Source of the DNA: Candida dubliniensis CD36 | Lineage: Eukaryota > Ascomycota > Pichiomycetes > Serinales > Debaryomycetaceae | DNA: 64,000 bases | Assembly: GCF_000026945.1 (NCBI RefSeq) | Contig: NC_012862.1 | Coordinates: 1,728,501-1,792,500, forward strand | Reading direction: 5' to 3' | In this document: positions 42,144-51,420 of the stretch, piece by piece | Numbering within the stretch: the first letter of the stretch is position 1 | Layout: each line of letters starts with the position of its first letter | Notes under the pieces: model-generated | Told to the model about the DNA's origin: nothing | The model's database searches: none | The model's input: the letters and a program-made list of their open reading frames with translations, nothing else | Made by a program: the position numbers and the translations under genes

Positions 42144-43421
42144 ATGATTTTTAAAATATTCAGAGTGATACTAATTATACTTTCACTCATGTGCTGCATT
42201 TTGGAGATTTTTGCAGTAACAGGATCTTATGATAACAAAAAATACCTCACTGATACCTACCTAATCAATTTCCACATTGACAGCTTGGATTTAACAAAGC
42301 TCATTGATGCCAGTGGTATAACAAAGAGAGATGGTGTGGGCTCAAAAATGGTTTCCATCAACCCAAGACAAGGTACTCCAACTAAAAGAGCTCCTGCGGA
42401 ATCTGGATGGTACTATGTTCCTGGTGGTTCAAGTGCTCAAAGTGGTTCATCTGCCACAGCATCTGCTGCTGCTGCATCGGGTTCTGCTATAAACTGGTGG
42501 AGTCCTGCTGAATCTGGAAGTGCTACAAGTTCGGGATCTGGTTCTACTAGTTCTGGTTCATCTGGAACCGATTTGTCAAGCTCTGGCAGCACAAGTGGTG
42601 GATATTATACTACAGTTTCTCAAGCCGTTCATAGTTTGTTGAGCAATGTCAATCCACAAGTGTTGGGAATGGCACAAGTTTATTCTGTTGGTTTCTGGGG
42701 TTATTGCCGGGGGTATGTTGTTCAAGACGATAACAAGAAAACTAAAAAGTTCGACAACAGTAATGTTAACTACACTTGGTGTTCTGAACCAAAAGCCTCC
42801 TTTTTCTTTGATCCAGTGGAAATATTAAAAAAAGAGATGAACAACACTCTTTATGGAATTCAGGTGGATTCTCAAGCTGCTGGTATAAGTCAGTTATCTT
42901 ACACTCAGAAAAGTGAATTGAAAGTGTTGATTGATCATTTGGACGTAGATGAACTAAATCTTCCAGGGAACATTAACGGCAAACTACAACAATTGCACAA
43001 TTTGACCGATGCGTCCTTTGGATTGTTAATGGCAGTCGCAGTCTTATCATTTGTTTCAGTGTTGATTCAAATGCTTGCATTTTGTTTCTCCCCAGAAAAG
43101 TGTTGCTTATCGTTTTTGAACTTTTTATTTGAATGTACTATTGGTTTAATTGCCTTTGTTGGGGCAATTATTGTCACTGCTACTTATTCGTACGTTAAAG
43201 CCCAGGTTAATGGCAATCTGGATACTTACGGTGTCAAATCGTTCTTGTCAATAAACTTTTATGCATTTGTCTGGTCAGCAGTAGTTGTGTGCATCTTGGT
43301 CGTCTTTTTCAATTTATTGGGTCATTGCTGTGGATTATTTGGAACAAGAAGACATTATAGAACAGTCAGAAACCCCCAGCCAGACGCTGAACAACACAAA
43401 GAAGAAACTGACAGTGACTAA
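42144..43421 (+). CDS. SUR7/PalI-family plasma-membrane protein
   Basis: The 425-residue protein has four membrane segments: about 5-26 (IFRVILIILSLMCCILEIFA), 291-314, 318-350 and 372-396. The large ectodomain (27-290) contains a Ser/Gly/Ala-rich linker at about 95-155 and the conserved core VYSVGFWGYCRGYVV with Cys188 and a second Cys near 213 (YTWCSEP). This is the SUR7/PalI pattern, proteins of eisosome (MCC) membrane domains or of pH sensing. The linker is longer than in typical Sur7 proteins and looks wall-like. A Lys-Arg pair follows ASGIT near residue 62. The cytoplasmic tail is short and charged. It is a family member but clearly not a standard-length Sur7; the exact paralogue is unknown. 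The EIS1-type gene lies about 27 kb away. Confidence 0.8.
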   Translation: MIFKIFRVILIILSLMCCILEIFAVTGSYDNKKYLTDTYLINFHIDSLDLTKLIDASGITKRDGVGSKMVSINPRQGTPTKRAPAESGWYYVPGGSSAQSGSSATASAAAASGSAINWWSPAESGSATSSGSGSTSSGSSGTDLSSSGSTSGGYYTTVSQAVHSLLSNVNPQVLGMAQVYSVGFWGYCRGYVVQDDNKKTKKFDNSNVNYTWCSEPKASFFFDPVEILKKEMNNTLYGIQVDSQAAGISQLSYTQKSELKVLIDHLDVDELNLPGNINGKLQQLHNLTDASFGLLMAVAVLSFVSVLIQMLAFCFSPEKCCLSFLNFLFECTIGLIAFVGAIIVTATYSYVKAQVNGNLDTYGVKSFLSINFYAFVWSAVVVCILVVFFNLLGHCCGLFGTRRHYRTVRNPQPDAEQHKEETDSD

Positions 43422-43782
43422 TCTAATTGTTTTGCGGGCAAGTAAGATTCTTCGTTGTTGTTCTTTTTTCTGTTTTGTTTTTGATTCATCTCGTCATTTT
43501 TTCTTTTTATATAATTTCTGATTTATTTATTTTTCAATTAGTCTTTCTTTTAATTCTTTTATTTCCTTTATTAATTATATAGATTTATAATTCTTGCATG
43601 ATTTTTTTTTTATTTTACGTGCTCTTTAATTCAAAGGTTCTTTTGTTGTGTAAATATTGGTGTCGCACATCTAGAGATGAGAAATAAACATCAACGAACA
43701 AAAAAAAGTGAAAAAGCAAAAACAGAATTATCAACTCGAATTTCATCCACCATCACCTGCATTATTATTATTCTCTTCAAAC
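43422..43782. other. intergenic: upstream of PRP19
   Basis: The 361-base gap is T-rich with no recognisable element. The 43285-43521 ORF is a shadow of the SUR7-like gene. The PRP19 frame is open 25 codons upstream of its ATG without an earlier ATG. Confidence 0.5.
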
Positions 43783-45123
43783 ATGATATGTTCAATATCT
43801 GGTGAAATAGCTACTGATCCAGTGGTGTCACCTAAAAGTGGTAGTATATTTCAAAGGAAGCATATTGTTAATTATATAGCCACCAGTGGAACTGACCCAA
43901 TAAATGATGAGCCGTTAACGGAGAGTGAATTGATATCATTAAAAGTTAATGAAAAAGCCACAGCAATAGCACAACCTCCACCACCAGATCCATCAAATTC
44001 ATCTATCCCGTCATTGCTTTCTACATTTCAAAATGAATGGGATGCGATAGTTTTAGAGGTGTTTACTTTGAAGAAACAATTGCAGAGTGCTAAACAAGAG
44101 CTTAGTATTGCATTGTATAGACAGGATGCTGCTGTTAATGTAGCAGCTAAGGCGATCAGAGAAAGAGATGAAGCAAGAGAAGCATTAGAAAAATTATCTC
44201 TGACAATAAATTTGTCAGATGTTCCAGATATGAACAATAAACCTGAAGAGATGGAACCTAAAGCTAAAAGACCGAAAAATTCCCTGTCCAAAGAATCACT
44301 GGCAAAATATTCACAAGATAAAGATGGAGCAAAGATTGATTCAGAACAGATTGAGAACATTGTACAGGCAAGAGATGAATTGTTCAAGTTGCACAAGTCT
44401 CAGAAAGTTAAATTGGCATTTGATGTGGATACTTTCTTGAAACAAAAAGGGGTCGATATCCAAACTATTTTTAAAGGTGAAAAGATTTCAACCTATGTTT
44501 ACAATAAAGATATTGATACAATTGTCGCGGTGAGTCAAGATAAGGTCATCAAATATTCTTTTGATGATGGAGCATCCACAAAGTTGGATCTCAAGAATGT
44601 CAAGTTGGTGGAAATAAACAATAATGGTGTGGTTGCTGTGCTGTCAGGAACCAAGATCATGTTTTCCAATTTTAAAACAATTGAATTGAACTGTGAAGCC
44701 CAACAAATAATATGTCATCCATCACTAGATTTTTTTGTTGTGTTGGCAGCCAAGGAATGGTTTGTGATAAGTACTGATTCCATAGTAGCTTCATATAATG
44801 GTCTGTTATCGTTGGGGGCACTTCATTACGATGGTGAGATCTTGGCCACTAAAAATGATAATAAAATCAAATTGTATAGTATAGTTTCTGGTGATGAATT
44901 AGGAACGTTTACTCCAACTTATGAAAATATTGCTAAATTAGAATTTGCTACTAATGGATATTGGTTACTAGCTTTGTCAACAGCCGACAATATCAGCTCC
45001 ATTCAGATTTTTGACTTGCGAAAGGGAACCGAAGTCCAAAATCTACAATTCAATGAAGTGGCAACCAAAAAAATTGGTAATATTATGTTTTATAGTTTAC
45101 ACAGTTTTTTTAAATATTTGTAA
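43783..45123 (+). CDS. PRP19: PRP19 spliceosome U-box ubiquitin ligase, short C-terminus
   Basis: The protein is 446 residues from the ATG at 43783 (MICSISGEIATDPVVSPKSG). The first 70 residues are the U-box (SISGEIATDPVVSPKSGSIF). The central coiled coil, LLSTFQNEWDAIVLEVFTLK, then DAAVNVAAKAIRERDEAREA, is the tetramer-forming Prp19 signature. A poorly conserved WD40 region follows from about 215. Prp19 is the core of the NineTeen complex that stabilises U5/U6 in the active spliceosome. The C-terminus stops after FDLRKGTEVQNLQFNEVATK with a Phe-rich tail, so the last blade expected from yeast Prp19 (503 residues, as I recall) is missing or reduced. Only 147 bases separate the stop from the next gene, so no hidden exon is likely there. 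Confidence 0.88.
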   Translation: MICSISGEIATDPVVSPKSGSIFQRKHIVNYIATSGTDPINDEPLTESELISLKVNEKATAIAQPPPPDPSNSSIPSLLSTFQNEWDAIVLEVFTLKKQLQSAKQELSIALYRQDAAVNVAAKAIRERDEAREALEKLSLTINLSDVPDMNNKPEEMEPKAKRPKNSLSKESLAKYSQDKDGAKIDSEQIENIVQARDELFKLHKSQKVKLAFDVDTFLKQKGVDIQTIFKGEKISTYVYNKDIDTIVAVSQDKVIKYSFDDGASTKLDLKNVKLVEINNNGVVAVLSGTKIMFSNFKTIELNCEAQQIICHPSLDFFVVLAAKEWFVISTDSIVASYNGLLSLGALHYDGEILATKNDNKIKLYSIVSGDELGTFTPTYENIAKLEFATNGYWLLALSTADNISSIQIFDLRKGTEVQNLQFNEVATKKIGNIMFYSLHSFFKYL

Positions 45124-45270
45124 TCTACATTTGTGGTATATACCGTATCTTTTTTGTAGGACTTGCTAAGAAGGTATTCTAAAAAAAAAAACACAAGGTA
45201 CAAAAAAAAAATTATAATCGGGTGATGTAGTAGAAGATCCCACTCGACACTATCATAACTACCAAAGAAC

Positions 45271-47121
45271 ATGGCAGTTGACAAGAACAGATTAGACAAT
45301 TTAGTTGAATCTTGGTTATCCATTGACATTAATCCAGAATCTAGGCAGGAAATTGAACAGTTGCACAAGAACGGAAACTATGAACAATTGGACAGGAAGT
45401 TGTCAAAAAGAATTGCGTTTGGAACTGCTGGGTTGAGATCGTCAATGGAGTCTGGGTTTTCCCACATGAATGACGTTACTGTTCTTCAGGCGTCCCAAGG
45501 ATTGATCAAGTATTTATTGAAGAAAACACCAGCATCTATTGTTATTGGATACGATCACAGATTCAATTCTCAAAGATTTGCAGAAATCTTGGCCAGTGTT
45601 GCACTTACTCAAGGTGTGCAAGTGTATTACTTGGGATCAATTGAAAACTTGTCTGAAGAAACATTGAAATTAACAAAAGCAGATATAGAAAATGATAGCT
45701 CAAAAGATAGAGGATACGTTCATACACCATTGGTTCCTTTTGCAATTGATTATTATGGGGCATCGGGTGGAGTGATGATCACTGCCTCTCATAATCCAGC
45801 AAACGATAATGGTTATAAAGTGTATTATCTGAATGGATGTCAGATTATCCCACCTGTTGACAAAGAAATAGCTGATTCTATTGAGGAAAATTTGGTCCCA
45901 TGGGAAGGTGTTTGGGATGTGTATGACAATATCAAGAAAGCAAAGCAAAAGGGGTTGTTGTCGCTTGTTAGGGATGAAGTTACAAAAGAATACCTCAAGG
46001 GTATAAAGGAGAAGCTAATTCAAGATAATGCTTTAGATTTCGAGTTTGTTTACACACCAATGCATGGAGTTGGGTACAAAATATTCAGCGAATGTCTTCA
46101 ACTATTCCATGCCCTGAATTGGAAAGTTGTTTACGAACAAGCTCATCCAGATCCTGCTTTTCCAACTGTCAGTTTTCCTAATCCTGAAGAAAAAGGTGCG
46201 CTTGACTTGGCTATATTGACTGCCCAAAAATTGGGTTACAAATTGGTAATTGCTAACGACCCTGATGCTGATAGATTCAGTGTTGCTGTTGAAACCAAGG
46301 GACAATGGAAGCAATTGACTGGTAATGAAATTGGGTTTTTGTTTGCCATGTATGTGATAGAACAACAAAGGGAACAAGATTTAGGCCACTTGTATTTAGT
46401 GAACTCAACAGTATCGTCGCAAATACTTAAAGCAATGGCTGACAAGGATGGGTTCCATTTTCAAGATACATTGACAGGATTTAAATGGATTGGAAATAAG
46501 GCAATAGATTTGCAAAAGCAAGGATTCAAGGTTCCATTTGGATACGAAGAGGCTATAGGATTTATGTTTGACTTAGTCCATGATAAAGATGGTATTTCAG
46601 CTGCTACTATATTTTTGCAATTGTATCAGAAATGGTTTAGTGATGGTAAGATAGATGTGACAGATAAATTAGAAGCTGGGTACGCTAAATACGGTTGGTT
46701 TAAGGATTATAATGGTTATTACAGACTAGCTGATATGTCAACGTTAGACAAAATATTTGGAAATATTAGAAGCTCCTTTGGTGGTGAATTTCCAAAAAGT
46801 ATTGGCCAATTCGAAGTGATTAGCTGGCGTGATTTAACAGTTGGATATGACTCATCTACTGTAGATCACAGTCCAGTTCTACCTGTCGATTCTAGCTCGC
46901 AAATGATAACAGCACTGTTAAAATTACCTGGTGATGATAATGCAGTTGTCAGGTTTACTTGTAGAGGGTCTGGTACCGAGCCAAAGTTAAAATTATATAT
47001 TGAAGGGAAATCTACTGTTGATGAACAGAGTGCCAAAGAAATTAGTGTTAAATGTTGGGAGATATTAAAAGAACAATGGTTTCAACCAGAGAAATACAAT
47101 TTAATAGAAAATAAACCGTAA
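45271..47121 (+). CDS. PRM15: PRM15/PGM3-like phosphoribomutase (phosphoglucomutase family)
   Basis: The 616-residue protein has all alpha-D-phosphohexomutase landmarks: RIAFGTAGLRSSMESGFSHM near the start, the phosphoserine loop VMITASHNPANDNGYK at about 168-183, the metal loop ANDPDADRFSV at about 329-339, the sugar-binding GYEEAIGFMFD near 423-433, and the phosphate-binding CRGSGTEPKLKLYIEG near the end. The closest yeast protein is Ymr278w (Pgm3/Prm15), which converts ribose-1-phosphate to ribose-5-phosphate. Length fits (yeast about 622). Codon 187 is CTG in VYY-CTG-NGCQ; Ser rather than Leu suits the family there. The start ATG follows PRP19 by 147 bases in the same direction. Confidence 0.9.
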   Translation: MAVDKNRLDNLVESWLSIDINPESRQEIEQLHKNGNYEQLDRKLSKRIAFGTAGLRSSMESGFSHMNDVTVLQASQGLIKYLLKKTPASIVIGYDHRFNSQRFAEILASVALTQGVQVYYLGSIENLSEETLKLTKADIENDSSKDRGYVHTPLVPFAIDYYGASGGVMITASHNPANDNGYKVYYLNGCQIIPPVDKEIADSIEENLVPWEGVWDVYDNIKKAKQKGLLSLVRDEVTKEYLKGIKEKLIQDNALDFEFVYTPMHGVGYKIFSECLQLFHALNWKVVYEQAHPDPAFPTVSFPNPEEKGALDLAILTAQKLGYKLVIANDPDADRFSVAVETKGQWKQLTGNEIGFLFAMYVIEQQREQDLGHLYLVNSTVSSQILKAMADKDGFHFQDTLTGFKWIGNKAIDLQKQGFKVPFGYEEAIGFMFDLVHDKDGISAATIFLQLYQKWFSDGKIDVTDKLEAGYAKYGWFKDYNGYYRLADMSTLDKIFGNIRSSFGGEFPKSIGQFEVISWRDLTVGYDSSTVDHSPVLPVDSSSQMITALLKLPGDDNAVVRFTCRGSGTEPKLKLYIEGKSTVDEQSAKEISVKCWEILKEQWFQPEKYNLIENKP

Positions 47122-47544
47122 GTAGAGTTGATCGTGTTTCTATAGTACCGGAATTATAAAATAACGGAGAAAAGTAAAACGAGGGAAATTTTTGATCCCA
47201 CGAAATAAGTGAATGGCGTGCAAGGCGGCCACAGGAATCAAAAATAAATTGCTGTTTCCGGTGTGGAGAGTGGGACGAAAACAAAAAAAAAAAAATCTCT
47301 CTCTCTCATTCTCAGAATTATTTTTATCACTCTCTAAGCAAGGGAACAATAAAAGAAAGAAAATTTTTACAGCAAACAGAGACAAAAACAAGAGAAGGGA
47401 AAAAAAAAAAAAATTTACTTTTCTTGATACCACTTTCAACTATCAAATTGTTTTTACAGCATTTTCCAAAAAAATAACCACCTCAAAAGGGAATATAACA
47501 AGAGTTTTTTGCATTGAAAATAAACTATTCGGGCATTATTTAAG
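47122..47544. other. intergenic: VAN1 upstream region
   Basis: The 423-base gap holds (CT)n near 47297-47309 and A-tracts at 47281-47294 and 47400-47413. The 116-codon plus ORF at 47213-47563 is Lys-rich from A-tracts and overlaps the VAN1 first exon in another frame. It is not called. Confidence 0.5.
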
Positions 47545-49092
47545 ATGTCGTTTCGAGCCTTGACACCAGATTTATATGGCAAAAAATCCAAGAATTCAGA
47601 TTTACCAGTGTATGTTTGATTAATTTTTTTTTTTTTTTTTTTTCACGTTGTTGTTGTTTTGTTGTTCAATACTAACGAGATTTATTTTTTTTTTTTTACA
47701 TTTAGATTTAATAAATTTACCCCGAAAAAGCATTCAGATCGTGTGTTGATAAAGCGGGTTTTGTATACCTTGGTATTGTTATTGGTAACGTATACAATAT
47801 ATTCAAAAGTGTTGATAGGTGATAGTAGGATACCGCAATCACAGAATCGACAATCACCGACCAGCGACAACAATCACGAAGTGTATAAAGTTACAAAAGA
47901 TGGGGTGTATAAACAAGAAGTTACTGGTGGAGTAGTGGAAGAGGAAGAACTAAAGGAGGTTACCACGGAAGATCTCTACAAGTCCAATGTTGATATTTTT
48001 GATTTAAATGAATATGAAGGGTCCCAGGAAGGTGCTAAAAATGGTGATATCCTATTATTTCTTATGCCTTTAAGAAATGCCGAGCACGTATTGCCAATGG
48101 CATTCTATAATCTTATGAACCTCACTTACGATCATCGTTTGATTGATATTGCATTTTTGGTTTCCGATTGTTCACCAGATGACACCACATTGGAAACTGT
48201 TTTTGAATATTCAGTGGCTCTACAAAATGGAACTTTGGTTGACAAGTTGAAACATGAAGAAGAGTTGAAGAACTCAGGCAATGTCAGGGGCACCAGTGAT
48301 TTGTATCAATCGTATATGGAGCCATCTTATATTGAAAGCGTGAGGAAAGCCTATAGTAATCCTGAGTCGCATCATCCAAACTACAGGACTCCGTTTAGAT
48401 CGGTTACTATTTTCAAAAAAGATTTTGGCCAGGTTATTGGCCAAGGGTTCAGTGATAGACATGCTGTTAAAGTTCAAGGGATTCGTAGAAAGCTAATGGG
48501 TAGAGCAAGAAACTGGCTTACTTCTGCTGCCTTAAAACCATACCATTCATGGGTTTATTGGAGAGATGCTGATATTGAAACGTGTCCTGGTGATGTTATT
48601 GAGGAGTTGATGCTGCATAATTACGATGTTATGGTACCTAATGTGTGGAGACCTTTACCTACATTTTTGGGAAATGAGCAGCCATACGATTTGAACTCTT
48701 GGGTGGAATCAGATGCTGGATTAGAATTAGCGAAAACATTAAATGAAGACGATGTCATTGTTGAAGGGTATGCTGAGTATCCTACTTGGAGAGCACATTT
48801 GGCGTACATACGGGATGCCAATGGTGATCCTCGAGAAGTGATTGATTTAGACGGTGTTGGTGGTGTGTCGATATTAGCACGAGCAAAGATTTTTAGACAA
48901 GGGGTGCATTTCCCGGCATTTACATTTTTAAACCATGCTGAAACAGAAGCGTTTGGTAAAATGGCCAAAAAAATGGGATTTCGTGTTGGTGGGTTGCCTC
49001 ATTACACTATATGGCATATCTATGAACCAAGTGAAGATGATTTGAAAGAAATTGCAAGATTGGAAAGAAAGAAAAGAAGACAGAAATCATAA
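47545..49092 (+). CDS. VAN1: Spliced VAN1 mannosyltransferase subunit (MNN9/ANP1/VAN1 family)
   Basis: The gene has a 65-base first exon (47545-47609), a 96-base intron (GTATGT at 47610, TACTAAC at about 47670-47676, AG at 47704-47705) and a second exon 47706-49092, giving 483 residues: MSFRALTPDLYGKKSKNSDL then PVFNKFTPKKHS. It is a type II Golgi protein with a membrane anchor at about 39-54. The GT62 catalytic block DADIETCPGD has the DxD motif (Asp309, Asp311). Long identical runs with yeast Van1 occur (KDFGQVIGQGFSDRHAVKVQ; VPNVWRPLPTFLG; GFRVGGLPHYTIWHIYEPS). Van1 with Mnn9 forms M-Pol I, which starts the N-glycan outer mannan chain. A translation without the intron loses the first 22 residues. 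No DLYGKK-like N-terminus is obvious in yeast Van1. Confidence 0.93.
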
Positions 49093-50222
49093 ATAGAAGG
49101 AGGTGATATATATATAAATAATACAAACGTCAAATAGTTTTCGACTAAACTTATAGGTATAATAGATGTTTTTTTTTTTAACCTCAAACAAACGAACCGA
49201 AATCAAAAAAAAAAAGCTAGTTCAATGGTCAACAACAATTCTGATCATAAAAATTTCATAAAATATTATTTTTAATTTGATCAGTAGGAAGGCAGGGTTT
49301 TGTAATCCATGTGCTAATCGTATGACAAGCACGTTCAGAGATTGTTCACGCATCCATTTTAATCATCATATTAAAATTAAAAATAGTTTACGCAAGTCTC
49401 GAACTTCCACCACAATTTAATTGTAAGAACTGTGCGAAGACGTGTTTCTTCAATCCCATTGGGCCGAAGTTCCAGCTATGCCAAAGGCATTAAATTCTTT
49501 TTTTATAAAATTTTCCGCTTTTCCATACCAATTTTGCGTCACGTGATAAAACGAGTCTCTACAGTATTGTAAATGACTTGACTATTCAATAGATGGGGTA
49601 GTGTTTGAGTATAGTTGAAGATTAATGGGTTTTAAACTTGTGAGAGTGCGCTTAATATTGAGTAGATACAATTTGGTAAGTAATTAATGTTTGTATACTT
49701 TTTAAGTCCAAAAATTGACTAAATATATACAAAATACTATCAACGGCAATGCAAAATTCTCTCCATTCATATTTGCAGATCAATATTTTGTAAAAATTGG
49801 ATACAAATATTTCTGAAAAATTTCTCAGGGTACTAGATTTGCTTTTAAGATTTATTTGACATTGAGGTATCATTTGAGAAACCATTTTCAGAATATTTAC
49901 AGACACATAAACACAAGTTACAAAAGTACAAAAGTTGTGGATGCTTCGTAAAAGCTGCTTTTCAGATTATTCGTTAGATGATACACATGAAAGCATACAC
50001 ACAGACAGTAAGCATCCCTCGTAAGATCATAATATTGATTATAGGCACACACCCTTCCTACTTGCATGATTCTGTTAATTTAATAAGCTTTTGAAATACT
50101 ACATAAAGCTTAAACAACAAAGATTAGTTTTTATTGTACAGCTAGACAGATCATAATAGAGAGAGTTGTGGAAAGTTTTATCGGGTGTGGAAAAGTGGGC
50201 AATTTAGAAGCTCATCAAGTAA
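49093..50222. other. intergenic: convergent gap with a Cbf1-type site
   Basis: Between the 3' ends of VAN1 and the 286-residue gene lies about 1.1 kb before the tRNAs. A palindromic GTCACGTGAT at about 49538-49547 is a perfect Cbf1-type E-box, yet no protein-coding gene starts nearby. About 49400-49500 has higher complexity (GGGCCGAAGTTCCAGC). The 84-codon minus ORF at 49652-49906 has no coding signs. A small RNA gene here cannot be excluded. Confidence 0.5.
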
Positions 50223-50295
50223 GCCTGCGTGGCGAAATGGTTATCGCTTTTGACTTCTAATCAAAGGATTCCGGGTTCGAATCCCGGCGTGGGTT
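50223..50295 (+). tRNA. tRNA-Arg (UCU)
   Basis: A 73-base cloverleaf: acceptor GCCTGCG pairs with CGTGGGT (with three G-U pairs), the D-arm starts TGGCGAAATGG (box A), the anticodon loop reads CTTCTAA with anticodon TCT, and the T-arm is CCGGG-TTCGAAT-CCCGG (box B). The overall sequence resembles yeast tRNA-Arg(UCU), which reads AGA. CCA is not encoded. Only four Ts follow before the next tRNA, too few for reliable Pol III termination, and the gap to the next tRNA is 8 bases. Confidence 0.92.
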
Positions 50296-50303
50296 TTCTT
50301 ATT

Positions 50304-50391
50304 GCAGCTTTAGCTCATCTGGGAGAGCGTCAGACTGAAGTATTTCAAACCTGAAATCTGGAGGTACTGTGTTCGAGCCACAGAAGCTGCA
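50304..50391 (+). tRNA. tRNA-Phe (GAA) with 15-base intron
   Basis: The 88-base gene has acceptor GCAGCTT pairing with AAGCTGC, box A TAGCTCATCTGGG, an anticodon stem TCAGA/TCTGG with anticodon GAA at about 50337-50339, and a T-arm CTGTG-TTCGAGC-CACAG. A 15-base intron (about 50341-50355) follows G37, in the same place as in yeast tRNA-Phe. The body is close to yeast tRNA-Phe. A T run of about nine follows at 50392, a good Pol III terminator. Its anticodon loop is a known class of Trm7 substrate; the TRM7 gene is in this window. Confidence 0.95.
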
Positions 50392-50400
50392 TTTTTTTTT
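50392..50400 (+). terminator. Pol III terminator after the tRNA pair
   Basis: A run of about nine Ts directly follows the tRNA-Phe discriminator base. It is the first T run long enough for Pol III release downstream of tRNA-Arg, which supports one transcript covering both tRNAs. Confidence 0.7.
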
Positions 50401-50559
50401 GAATATCAAACCTTTTGTGGATTAAACAATCATCAGGGTTGTCACTATCTGCTGTAGACTCAATATAACTCCTTTTTTTTATAGACTTTGTTGTCTTATA
50501 GGGTTAAGCCATAACATAAATTGCATATTTATTCACAGACACACACAAACATTAATAAA

Positions 50560-51420
50560 CTATAAACTAAACATTAAATCTTCTTCTACGTAATCTTCTG
50601 ATTTGAAAACATTTGAATAGTCATCAATGGCAAGAATATTTTTTGTTGTAGAAACACTGGCAAGGCTATTCTTGTGGGCAACCGATACAACGAGAATACT
50701 TTCTATCAACTTGAATTTAGTTTCAAATTGGCCAATGGTATTATTATCATTGTCAATTTCAGTGAGTTTGGCATTCCATTGGGCCAATTGGTCTAGTTCA
50801 TATAAATTATTTTTTTCCACATTTTCACTATTGTTGCTGTGGCCATTCATTCGATTTACAAAATCAGACAAATTGTAGGAATTAATTGATCGATGGATTT
50901 TATTTTGTAAATAGGTATGGTCTTGATTAACTATTGATGATAATGATGAATTTGATGACGATAAATTTTCCTCATTTTCCAAATCAACATATAGTACTGA
51001 GGATTCATCAAATATCGAATCTATTTGTGATTGAACAGTCTGTGGGCTAATTTGACTACTGGTTGAATAGTATGATGAATATCGTTTCGAAGAAATTGGT
51101 GGACGTGACAATGTTTGTGATGATGCGTTTTTAGATTGATGATCAGTTAGAATTGGAGCACTTGAACGAGGTCTTAATGTCTTGACAACGTTCTGGTTTT
51201 CTTTATTGTCTTCAGTAAAACTCTTTTGGGAAGATAGTTTGGGCAGAGATATATTAAGATTGAATGAGGAGATACTGGCACTTAAAGGACGTGAGTTCCG
51301 TTTGCTCTTGGTAGAACCATTTTTAATATCTGTATCTGATTTCTTAGATCTCAAAGACTTTAAAAAGCTTGAAGATGACTTTGTATTGTTCAAATTAGAT
51401 ATGCTTTGACTGCGTAACAT
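50560..51420 (-). CDS. Unrecognised Ser/Asn-rich protein
   Basis: I do not recognise this protein. From the ATG at 51420 (MLRSQSISNLNNTKSSSSFL) it has 286 residues; the frame opens 14 codons earlier only with TTG. The first 120 residues are basic and Ser-rich (KSLRSKKSD; TKSKRNSRPLSASISSFNLN), the middle is Ser/Asn/Glu-rich, and the last 100 residues look more ordered: YELDQLAQWNAKLTEIDNDN, then FETKFKLIESILVVSVAHKN and an acidic end DDYSNVFKSEDYVEEDLMFS. It lacks a signal peptide, membrane segment and known domain. The even coding character and lack of CTG excess suggest a real gene. The basic N-terminus with RSNS-type sites may be a kinase target or membrane-binding region. It converges with the tRNA pair. 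Confidence 0.6.
   Translation of the reverse strand: MLRSQSISNLNNTKSSSSFLKSLRSKKSDTDIKNGSTKSKRNSRPLSASISSFNLNISLPKLSSQKSFTEDNKENQNVVKTLRPRSSAPILTDHQSKNASSQTLSRPPISSKRYSSYYSTSSQISPQTVQSQIDSIFDESSVLYVDLENEENLSSSNSSLSSIVNQDHTYLQNKIHRSINSYNLSDFVNRMNGHSNNSENVEKNNLYELDQLAQWNAKLTEIDNDNNTIGQFETKFKLIESILVVSVAHKNSLASVSTTKNILAIDDYSNVFKSEDYVEEDLMFSL

Noticed and set aside
11613..43421. EIS1-like and SUR7-family genes as an eisosome gene cluster
   Set aside because: They lie about 27 kb apart with many unrelated genes between; linkage is probably coincidental.
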